DNA of 64,000 nucleotides from Asanoa sp040676615 (GTDB taxonomy: Bacteria; Actinomycetota; Actinomycetes; Mycobacteriales; Micromonosporaceae), in assembly GCF_040676615.1 (NCBI RefSeq), contig NZ_JBFAPI010000007.1, forward strand, positions 124,001 to 188,000. Reading direction: 5' to 3'. Under the pieces are notes generated by a model that worked only from the letters and a program-made list of their open reading frames with translations, was not told where the DNA came from and made no database searches. Positions 27,610-34,264 of the stretch are shown piece by piece (positions within the stretch are counted from its first letter, which is position 1; each line of letters starts with the position of its first letter). Made by a program: the position numbers and the translations under genes.

Positions 27610-28046
27610 CAGTGGCGCCGGGCCGCCGCGCTCCACCGGGGCCGGCTGGCCACCAGCACGCAGAGCACGGCCCCGATGGCGGCCGAGACCAGGTGCGGTG
27701 TCGGAACCCCGGCCGCCTGGCCGGCCGACGCGAGCCCCTGCAGCCCGGCGGCGAGGGCGATGCCGCCCGCGACACCGAGGAGCAGTTCGCGGGAATCGGG
27801 CGTGCGCCGCACCGGTGCCCGTCGCCCGTGCACCAGCACCAGCACCGCCGCCAGCGCGGCCACCGGGAAGAGCATCGCGCCGCTCCACGGATTGGGCATG
27901 TCGAAAGAGGCGAACGAGAGCAGCACGATCAACGCCACGATGCCGAGATAGAACGGCCCTGAGTTGTGCCGCGCCTCTTCCGCCCGGGACTGCTCGTGTC
28001 GCATGCGGATGTCGTCGAGCGCCGCTCGCGCGTCGTCCGGAGTCAC
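27609..28046 (-). CDS. Small four-helix membrane protein
   Basis: A 145-residue protein with a charged N-terminus (DDIRMRHEQSRAEEARHN) and four hydrophobic segments: FYLGIVALIVLLSFASF, GAMLFPVAALAAVLVLV, LLGVAGGIALAAGLQGLA and VSAAIGAVLCVLVA. No family is recognised. GAGAGGGG precedes GTG 28046 by five to six bases. It is the first gene of a two-gene unit with the winged-helix regulator, whose probable job is to sense the condition in which this membrane protein is needed. Confidence 0.8.
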   Translation of the reverse strand: MTPDDARAALDDIRMRHEQSRAEEARHNSGPFYLGIVALIVLLSFASFDMPNPWSGAMLFPVAALAAVLVLVHGRRAPVRRTPDSRELLLGVAGGIALAAGLQGLASAGQAAGVPTPHLVSAAIGAVLCVLVASRPRWSAAARRH

Positions 28047-28065
28047 CTGCCACCCCTCTCGTTTT

Positions 28066-28100
28066 CCTGACGGGAAAGTACCCAGTTCTTTCCCGTCAGG
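28066..28100. promoter_or_regulatory. 35-bp perfect inverted repeat, likely operator
   Basis: CCTGACGGGAAAG at 28066-28078 and its exact reverse complement at 28088-28100 flank nine bases. It lies 20 bases before the membrane protein GTG on the minus strand, in an AT-richer stretch, and fits a dimeric winged-helix repressor site. A tract TACTTT within it could be the -10 box. Confidence 0.6.
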
Positions 28101-28304
28101 CAAGTTGGTGGGTCGCAGCCGCCCGCTCAACCGTCGTCGCCTGAAGGCCCGTGGCGCGGCGATCAGCGGCGGCGGATGTGTCGCCACCGGACACGCTCTC
28201 GGTCAGCAAGTGGCAACGGATCGCGCGTATGACAGCTCGACGGCAGGACCCGGGTGGAACATCTGACTACGAGGAACCGATCGACACGGCGGGACCGACC
28301 TGAA

Positions 28305-28886
28305 TTAGTAATACGTCGGCTGCCGCTCTTCCGGGTCCGCATGCACGACGTCGAGGTTCCTGTCTGCGACGAGGCGGTCGACAACCTCACGGTCGGCTCC
28401 GATGCCGGCCCAATGAGGGTCGACGTCGCTGGCGAAACACCACGCATGATCTGCTGGCCAGACGAATGCCGGCGCTGAGTGGACCTCGGAGTCGAACAGG
28501 TCGCTCCAACCCATCAAGTCGCCCAGGGTGCCGGTGAGCAGGACGTATCGCCGGTGCGGAAGGTCCAGCATGGGTCCGCCAGCCAGTGCAGGATTCCGGA
28601 ACGTCGCGCCGCCCTCCCACACGCAGACATAACAGTCGCGTGTGGAGGAGCTGTAGTCGGCGAGGGCCTCCAACGCTGTTCGGGCCATGTCGATCTCGGT
28701 GGTTCGGCGAGCTGGCAGCCGCACGTCCGACTCGCGCATATCCTGACGGACCGGATCGGGCAGGTAGCGAAGACGTGCGTACGCGGCGAACGAGGCCGGC
28801 CCGAACGTGATCAACCGCGTCGGGCCGACATCGGTCGCGTACAGCCACACCGCGGCAGAGAGCTCGTCAGTGGGCTGCAATGGCAT
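28305..28886 (-). CDS. Conserved actinobacterial protein of unknown function
   Basis: A 193-residue soluble protein starting at ATG 28886. No motif of known function is visible. The N-terminal part, AVWLYATDVGPTRLITFGPASFAAYARLRYLPDP, looks like a family I have seen annotated only as hypothetical in actinomycetes. Further segments are CYVCVWEGGATFRNP, RRYVLLTGTL and DHAWCFASDVDPHWAGIGA. The CxC and the WCFA Cys could be structural. The conserved look with good codon use argues for a real gene. It stands alone between two unrelated units. Confidence 0.6.
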   Translation of the reverse strand: MPLQPTDELSAAVWLYATDVGPTRLITFGPASFAAYARLRYLPDPVRQDMRESDVRLPARRTTEIDMARTALEALADYSSSTRDCYVCVWEGGATFRNPALAGGPMLDLPHRRYVLLTGTLGDLMGWSDLFDSEVHSAPAFVWPADHAWCFASDVDPHWAGIGADREVVDRLVADRNLDVVHADPEERQPTYY

Positions 28887-28957
28887 CGCTGAATGATAGA
28901 TCGCTAGGACACCAAGCAGTGCGGACTGCCCGGCCGAAGCGCTGCTGCTCGACCCCC

Positions 28958-29377
28958 GCGGCGCAGGCGTTCCTGCCCGACTGGGAAGACCACCTGGTCG
29001 CCGCGTTGCGGTTGATGGTCGGCCCGGACGTCGACAACCCGCGGCTGACCGACCTGCTCGGCGAGTTGTCGGTGAAGAGCGACCTGTTCCGGCGGCTCTG
29101 GTCGCGGCACGACGCCAAGCCGCACCCGGGTGGCGGCATGCACCGCATGCGCCACCCGATCGTCGGCGATCTGGGCCTGCACTACGAGAAGTTCTCCGTC
29201 GCGGGCGCCGACGGGCAGTTGCTCGTCGTCTACCGCGCCACGGCGGGCCCGCCGAGCGCCGACGCGCTGGCGCGGCTCGGCACGCTGCCGGAGGCTAGGC
29301 CTCGCGAAGCATCAGCATGGTCTCCGGACGTACGCCGTCGTGCTTCATCGCCGCCTCCGCTTCGTTACTCCGCATGA
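28958..29377 (+). pseudogene. Remnant of an XRE/MmyB-like regulator, C-terminal ligand domain only
   Basis: From about 28958 the frame encodes the C-terminal MmyB-like ligand-binding domain of XRE regulators: FLPDWEDHLVAALRLMVGPD, LTDLLGELSVKSDLFRRLW, then MHRMRHPIVGDLGLHYEKFS and GPPSADALARLG. Family members carry about 150 more residues in front (HTH plus linker), and these are absent here; the upstream bases belong to the divergent hypothetical gene. The normal C-terminus near LGTLPEA is also overrun by about 27 residues that lie antisense to the small gene at 29295-29555. So it is truncated at the front and probably frameshifted at the end. Confidence 0.7.
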
Positions 29378-29555
29378 ACTCCTGAAACGCGGCGAAGTCG
29401 GAGATCTCGGCGACCAGCCCGACCCGGTTGGAGCCGGCGGGGTCGGTGAACGTGCGGATCTTGATGCCCAGCTTCCCGAACGCCTCGCTCCGCTTGGGCG
29501 AAGCGAGCCAAGCGTCGACGTCGTCAACCTCGTGGGTGATCAGATACGTGGCCAT
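29295..29555 (-). CDS. Small ferredoxin-fold-like protein (unknown function)
   Basis: An 86-residue protein with GAGGGG seven bases before ATG 29555. The sequence MATYLITHEVDDVDAWLASP, RTFTDPAGSNRVGLVAEISD and FMRSNEAEAAMKHDG has the strand-helix spacing of dimeric alpha/beta-barrel proteins such as antibiotic-biosynthesis-monooxygenase-like or NIPSNAP-like families. No catalytic residue is evident. It stands alone; its 3' end overlaps the MmyB-like relic on the other strand. Confidence 0.7.
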   Translation of the reverse strand: MATYLITHEVDDVDAWLASPKRSEAFGKLGIKIRTFTDPAGSNRVGLVAEISDFAAFQEFMRSNEAEAAMKHDGVRPETMLMLREA

Positions 29556-29741
29556 TGCCAACCCCTCTTCGGACAGCCGCTCTTTGACCGTTTGATAGTG
29601 ACTTGTCCGATGACGACCCGGGGGCCGACACGCTCGGGCGATGGTTTGGCTGCGGGAGCACCCCGCACAGATCCGCGACGCCGTCCGCGCCTTGGACGGC
29701 ACGGCCGACGCCACGGTTCTGATGGCGTCGCTACACCCGGT

Positions 29742-30320
29742 CTAGGTCCAGGCGATCGAGCTGACCTCGTCGTCGAGCCAGCTCGGGAACGAGGTGCGGG
29801 AGAAGAAGAACCCGTTGTCGTTGAACGGACCGGTGGCGCCGATGTGCAGGAAATGCATGCCGGCACAGTTGGCGAAGGCCCGGAACGACTCGATGTCGTC
29901 GTTCCATCCGGACGGCAGGCTGGTCATGGTGAACTCGACCGGGCTGAGGAAGTCGTCACAGGCGTGCGTGCCGGTGATGGTCAGCGTGCTGCCGCCGAAG
30001 TCCTCGCCGGTGTATTCGACGCTGATCACGATGTTGCTCAGTGCGGCGGCCGAGGGCGCCTTCGACGGCAGGTCGTTGAGTTTCTTCGCGAGCTTCTCGT
30101 CGTTGAGGGCCGCCTTCGGGTCGGCGGGAGCGTCGGTGACCCGCCCACCGGTCGCGTTCGAGATAGCCGTGCGGAACGACGAGTAGCAGACCATCGACGC
30201 GGCCGCCCCGGCGCTGACGACGCAATGCCGGCTGGCGGGTGCCGCGTGCGCGGCGGTCGCCGGCACCAGCAGGAGCGCCAGGAATCCGGTGCCGACCCCG
30301 AGTCGTTGCTTGATGCGCAT
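29742..30320 (-). CDS. Secreted beta-rich protein, peptidase-inhibitor-I36-like
   Basis: A 192-residue protein with a clear signal peptide (LGVGTGFLALLLVPATAAHA) and strong ribosome site GAGGAGG six bases before ATG 30320. The mature part has four Cys and aromatic/Gly patterns (HCVVSAGAAASMVCYSSF, FGGSTLTITGTHACDD, ESFRAFANCAGMHFLHIG) resembling the beta/gamma-crystallin-like fold of secreted actinobacterial inhibitor-I36-type proteins. A Lys/Leu/Ala-rich insert (LNDEKLAKKLNDLPSKAPSA) is unusual. Protease inhibition is only a guess from family likeness. Confidence 0.72.
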   Translation of the reverse strand: MRIKQRLGVGTGFLALLLVPATAAHAAPASRHCVVSAGAAASMVCYSSFRTAISNATGGRVTDAPADPKAALNDEKLAKKLNDLPSKAPSAAALSNIVISVEYTGEDFGGSTLTITGTHACDDFLSPVEFTMTSLPSGWNDDIESFRAFANCAGMHFLHIGATGPFNDNGFFFSRTSFPSWLDDEVSSIAWT

Positions 30321-30433
30321 CCGATCCTCCTCAGTGGTGAGTTGCCAGTGGGGAGCGGGCGGGCCGCCGACAAATACACCGGACGATCGGACGTCAGCCG
30401 TTCGTGGCGAGCCGGCCGCGCATCTCGAGGTGA

Positions 30434-31351
30434 TCAGCCGCCGTTGGCGGAGAAGTGCATGTAGTCCTTCAACGACTGGTAGTCGCCACCCCACTGCCAG
30501 CCGATCGAGGCGAAGGCCCGCACGACCGGGCCCTTCGGCTTCACGATCCCGGGCCACGCCTTGCCCCGGTCGAGATAGGCGGTGGCGAGCTCGGGCAACA
30601 CCACCTTGCCTTTCTTGTACGGGTTCTGGAATGGGTTGACGTCGACCGCGAGTCCGTACGCGTGCTGCGACCAGCTCGTCTGGCCGCGCACCGGGCGGCA
30701 GGCGAACGCCTCGGTGGTGTTCCCGTCCCCGGTCGGCGGCGCGTTCAGCTCGGCCGCGCTCGAGATGTGCATCCGCTCGATCGGGAAGTTGGCGGCGAAG
30801 AGCTGGCGGAACACCGAGATCAGGCCGTCGGCCGCCCGCTTGTTGACGAGCAGTTCGCCGGTGTGGGCGGCGCCGTCGAAGCCGCGGAAGCCGACCGTGA
30901 CATAGCGCAGGTCGGCCGCCGAGACCGGGCAGGACTTGGTCCAGCTCGACCGGGCGAGCACGCTGGCCGGCACGGCTTTGGACGTCGCGTGGAAGCGGCC
31001 GTCGGGTGGTGGCGGCAGGTCGTCGACCGTGATGATCGACCGGTCGCGCAGTTCCGGTGGTGTCGGCCGGGCTGCGGCGGAGCCGTCCGGTCCGACCGGC
31101 AGGAGCCGCTTTCCCAACCACGCCGGCGCCGGGGTGGCTGTCGGGGCCGAGGGGGTGGGCGAGGCGACCCGCGCGGTGGGTGAGACGGTCGGTGCGACGG
31201 TCGCGGAGGGCGACGGGACGGCCGACGGTGTCGCTGCCGGCTTTAACGCCGCTCGCCCGGCCGGGACGCGCGAGCAGGCGCCCAGGGCGAGACCGATGCA
31301 GGCGACCAAGATCAGCAGGACCGTGGCCCGGGTGCGCTTCCTCGACTCCAT
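30434..31351 (-). CDS. M15-family D-Ala-D-Ala carboxypeptidase-like lipoprotein
   Basis: A 305-residue envelope protein. The signal ends in lipobox LALGAC, followed by a Pro/Thr/Ser/Ala linker of about 60 residues that spaces the enzyme from the membrane. The catalytic domain (about 165-305) has SQHAYGLAVDVNPFQNP, the metal-binding HxxxxxxD motif of M15 peptidases, and DYMHFS with the third zinc ligand. Such enzymes cut D-Ala-D-Ala or peptide cross-links in peptidoglycan. GGAGGT lies eight bases before ATG 31351. The 252-base stretch upstream holds its promoter but no other gene. Confidence 0.88.
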   Translation of the reverse strand: MESRKRTRATVLLILVACIGLALGACSRVPAGRAALKPAATPSAVPSPSATVAPTVSPTARVASPTPSAPTATPAPAWLGKRLLPVGPDGSAAARPTPPELRDRSIITVDDLPPPPDGRFHATSKAVPASVLARSSWTKSCPVSAADLRYVTVGFRGFDGAAHTGELLVNKRAADGLISVFRQLFAANFPIERMHISSAAELNAPPTGDGNTTEAFACRPVRGQTSWSQHAYGLAVDVNPFQNPYKKGKVVLPELATAYLDRGKAWPGIVKPKGPVVRAFASIGWQWGGDYQSLKDYMHFSANGG

Positions 31352-31603
31352 CCACCGACCTCCACGCAACGCGCACCGCGGACGGTCGCGGAACGCTCCC
31401 GACACTCTAGGTCGACCGGGCCAGCCGGCCATTGGTCGCTGTCAGTAACCAGTTTCGGCTGTCTGGCACCGGCCTTCTCGGGCGGGCAATGGCGCCCGAT
31501 TTGCGCCTTATCCGTCGCCAATGGGCGTTATTCGCTGGCCGGGATAGCGGAGGTGACTTTCCTCTCGGGAGCCGATGGCGTGGGGCTCGGGCACCGGTGA
31601 TCG

Positions 31604-32092
31604 TCACCGTCGGTCGGGGAGGACCACCTCGTAGAGGTAGGCGGGCCCGGTCCTGCGGAAGCCGGCGCGTTCGAGGGTCTTCTGGGAAGCGACGTTGTCC
31701 TCGGTGGTGTCGGCGACAACCCGCGACAGGCCGTGCTCGGCCGCCAGGTCGAGCAGGGCGACGAGCGCCTCGGCCGCGTAGCCGTTGCCGCGGGCCGACG
31801 GAGAAAGGCCGTAGCCGATCTCGACACACCCGTCGACGGGCTGGCCCTTGAACCCGATCCCACCGATGGCCTGCCCGTCGGCGCTCCGGGTGATCCGGTA
31901 GTGCCCGAACGGCCGCTGCTCACCGTTGGCCGCGCTGTTCCGGAGAAAGGCCGTGACGCCGCCGACGTCACCGTCGAACGGATAGTCGTCGGCCCAGACA
32001 TCCCCGGCCGCGGCGCTCCGTGCGACGATCCGTTCACCCTCGGCGGTGTCGATGGCATGCAGGGACAGTCGCGGAGTACGAAGAACATTCAC
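31604..32092 (-). CDS. GNAT acetyltransferase (RimJ/RimL-like)
   Basis: A 162-residue N-acetyltransferase of the RimJ/RimL type. The acetyl-CoA site is SPSARGNGYAAEAL (the R/Q-x-x-G-x-G/A loop), preceded by GCVEIGYGLS and followed by VADTTEDNVASQKTLERAGF, the usual motif B. I start at GTG 32092; a longer frame from 32176 would run through the perfect terminator hairpin at 32139-32167. The ribosome site is weak. Substrate unknown. Confidence 0.85.
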   Translation of the reverse strand: MNVLRTPRLSLHAIDTAEGERIVARSAAAGDVWADDYPFDGDVGGVTAFLRNSAANGEQRPFGHYRITRSADGQAIGGIGFKGQPVDGCVEIGYGLSPSARGNGYAAEALVALLDLAAEHGLSRVVADTTEDNVASQKTLERAGFRRTGPAYLYEVVLPDRR

Positions 32093-32138
32093 GGCCAACA
32101 GCGAAGCACACCGCACAACCCGATTACGCGCTGCCGGT

Positions 32139-32167
32139 GGGCCCTCCGCCGCCGTGGCGGAGGGCCC
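32139..32167. terminator. Terminator of the SGNH hydrolase gene
   Basis: GGGCCCTCCGCC (32139-32150), loop GCCGT, and the exact complement GGCGGAGGGCCC (32156-32167): a 12-bp GC-rich stem starting 14 bases after the SGNH stop read on the minus strand. Confidence 0.8.
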
Positions 32168-32180
32168 ATCGGTCATGTGG

Positions 32181-34175
32181 TCAGTTGCCGAAGACCTGGG
32201 CCAGTTTGTTGGCCATGGCCATGTGGCCGGGCTCGTTCGGGTGTGGGCTGCCGCCGAGGCCGATCTTCTGGATCTGGTCGGAGTTCAGCGCCGGTGGGGT
32301 GGCATACCAGACCTTCTCGTCGTCGGGCAGGCCCCACCAGATGGCGTTGTTCATGTCCTGGGTCCACCGGCCGACGGTCTGCTGCCAGCCGGGGTCGTCG
32401 AGCAGTGGTCTCTCCGACGGCGGGATCCGGCCGGGCAGCATGTCCTGCAACGCCTTCGAGACCTTCAACCGGTAGGTCTCACCGAACCGTCCGAAGTCGA
32501 GCTTGGCCGGGCTGATGTCGTAGTAGAGCATCCAGACGACCTTGTCGGCGCCGGCGCCGAGCATCTGCTCCACGATGTCGTTGACCCGTTGGGAGATCGC
32601 ATCGTAGAGCGCCGGGCCGTTGTAGCGGGGGATGTCGATCCTCTTGTGGAAGTATTCGTGCTCGGTGGAGTCGCCGGAGAGCTTGAGGTGGCACGAGCCG
32701 CCGTTGATGACGTTGGATTTCGCGGTGTAGTTGCCGTTGACGTCGAACCAGTTCATCACCGCTTGCAGCGGGGTGTCGTTGCGGATGAAGTACTCGTTGG
32801 CGAACTGCTTGTAGTAGTCGACCGTGCCGCACTCGGCCAGCGCCGTCAGCAGCGCGACCCAGTTGGTGTCGTTGATCCCACCCGTGCTGACGAAGTACGC
32901 CTTCTTCTTCTCGCTCTTGGCCTGCTTGATGGCCCGTTCGGCGAGACTCGACGGCGAGGAGTTGCGCTCCCACTTGTTGTAGCAGGCGTCGGGCGTGTTC
33001 CAACCCGCGCCGAGGATCTCCGAGGTGGTGTAGCCGGTGCGGGCGAAGTTGTAGTACTCGACCACGTTGCGGTTGAGGGCGGTGGCGTACTTGCCGGCGT
33101 AGCTGAACATCATGTCGTTGCCCGGTAGCTTGTGGACGTTGTCCTGCGAGGTGTTGCCCACGCACTGGCCGGGCGGGTAGTGGTAGGCGGTCTGCAGGTG
33201 GGCCGAGGTCACGGAGTCACCGGTTGCCACCAGGACCACCGGGTTCTCGGTGGCGTGCGGCGGGCAGAACCGGTCCTTGCGGGCATCGACGATCTCCTGG
33301 TCGTTGCCGGCGTCCGAGCAGGGCTTCGGGTCGGCCGGGGGAGGACCGTCCGGCGGGTCATCCGGGTCGGTGGGCGGGTCATCCGGATCGGTCGGCGGGT
33401 CTGTCGGCGACTCGCTCGGGCTGGCCGACTCGCTCGGGCTGGCCGATTCGCTCGGGGTGGCCGATTCGCTGGGGCTGGCGGACTCGCTGGGGCTGGCCGA
33501 TTCGCTCGGGCTGGCCGATTCGCTGGGGCTGGCCGATTCGCTCGGGCTGGCCGATTCGCTGGGGCTGGCGGACTCGCTGGGGCTGGCCGATTCGCTGGGG
33601 CTGGCCGATTCGCTCGGGCTCGCGGACTCACTTGGGCTGGCCGATTCGCTGGGGCTGGCCGATTCGCTCGGGCTCGCGGAGCCGCTGGGGCTCGCGGACT
33701 CGCTCGGGCTGGCCGAGCCGCTGGGACACGGGTCGGCACTCTCGCTCGGGCTCGGACTCCCGCTCGGGCTCGGACTCCCGCTCGGGCTGTCGGTCGGCTC
33801 GGGATCCGCCGTGGCGGTCGCGCCGATCGCGGACTGTGCGCGTGCGTTCGCGGCTGGGGACGCCGTACCCGGATCGCATTCTTCGTCTCCTTGCGCGGCG
33901 CGATAGTCGGCCGCCAACTCCTGCATCACGTCGCCGGGCAGCGGCCTGCTGTCCGAGATGCACGGGTCGAACTCCCACCGGGTCTTGACGCCCCGGTATT
34001 CGATGTCGCGCACGCAGGTGGTCGGGTCGTCGCCCGGCTGGGCCGCCACCGCCCGGATTCGCACCGGCGAGCCGGGCATGACCTGGACACCGACCATCAC
34101 CAGTACGGCGAGCGCGACCACTGCGGCCACGCCTCCGGCTACGCGTCGTCCGCTGTCACGGAACGCGGATCTCAT
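32181..34175 (-). CDS. Secreted/anchored SGNH hydrolase with long SPSESA linker
   Basis: A 664-residue exported protein. Residues 1-35 give a membrane helix or signal anchor (VAAVVALAVLVMVGVQVMPG). A small Cys-containing domain follows (CVRDIEYRGVKTRWEFDPC). Then come about 130 residues of SPSESA repeats and a PTDPDDPP stretch, and finally a catalytic domain of about 350 residues: block I VATGDSVTSAH with the nucleophile Ser, GGINDTN as block III, and SPHPNEPGH with the catalytic His. The usual Asp of the triad is absent, as in Ser-His dyad esterases of the Streptomyces scabies type. I chose ATG 34175 (GGAGG 13 bases upstream); GTG 34223 is possible. It is divergent from a SARP regulator. Confidence 0.85.
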   Translation of the reverse strand: MRSAFRDSGRRVAGGVAAVVALAVLVMVGVQVMPGSPVRIRAVAAQPGDDPTTCVRDIEYRGVKTRWEFDPCISDSRPLPGDVMQELAADYRAAQGDEECDPGTASPAANARAQSAIGATATADPEPTDSPSGSPSPSGSPSPSESADPCPSGSASPSESASPSGSASPSESASPSESASPSESASPSESASPSESASPSESASPSESASPSESASPSESASPSESASPSESASPSESATPSESASPSESASPSESPTDPPTDPDDPPTDPDDPPDGPPPADPKPCSDAGNDQEIVDARKDRFCPPHATENPVVLVATGDSVTSAHLQTAYHYPPGQCVGNTSQDNVHKLPGNDMMFSYAGKYATALNRNVVEYYNFARTGYTTSEILGAGWNTPDACYNKWERNSSPSSLAERAIKQAKSEKKKAYFVSTGGINDTNWVALLTALAECGTVDYYKQFANEYFIRNDTPLQAVMNWFDVNGNYTAKSNVINGGSCHLKLSGDSTEHEYFHKRIDIPRYNGPALYDAISQRVNDIVEQMLGAGADKVVWMLYYDISPAKLDFGRFGETYRLKVSKALQDMLPGRIPPSERPLLDDPGWQQTVGRWTQDMNNAIWWGLPDDEKVWYATPPALNSDQIQKIGLGGSPHPNEPGHMAMANKLAQVFGN
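33398..33800 (-). repeat. 18-bp tandem repeats coding SPSESA
   Basis: About twenty units of the type CTCGGGCTGGCCGATTCG (plus strand) run head to tail with small changes (GATTCG/GACTCG, CTCGGG/CTGGGG). On the coding strand they give the Ser/Pro/Glu linker of the SGNH protein. Period 18 keeps frame, so copy number can change without breaking the gene. Confidence 0.9.
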
Positions 34176-34245
34176 CAGCTCGCGTCTCCCTCCGAATGAC
34201 CGAACAGCCTTCACGGCTCGCACGCCAAGCTAGAGAGGGGTAATA

Positions 34246-34259
34246 ATTCATCGATGAAT
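34246..34259. promoter_or_regulatory. Palindrome ATTCATCGATGAAT between SGNH and SARP genes
   Basis: A perfect 14-bp palindrome six bases before the SARP ATG and inside the 89-base divergent gap. TAATAAT just left of it looks like a -10 box. It is a candidate operator for either gene, probably for self-control by the SARP protein or a third factor. Confidence 0.5.
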
Positions 34260-34264
34260 CCGCG

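Noticed and set aside
29641..29745. 34-codon plus-strand frame (WLREHPAQIRDAV...)
   Set aside because: No ribosome site or recognised domain; it ends inside the stop of the opposite gene. Possibly a relic but not supportable as a gene.
32093..32176. Longer start (32176) for the GNAT protein
   Set aside because: The added codons run through the perfect terminator hairpin of the neighbouring gene.
33398..33800. Short repeats considered as a CRISPR array
   Set aside because: Units are contiguous with no unique spacers and translate in frame; no cas genes nearby.
33250..33906. Plus-strand frame coding repeated GLADSLG units
   Set aside because: It is only the antisense reading of the SPSESA repeats; no start context.
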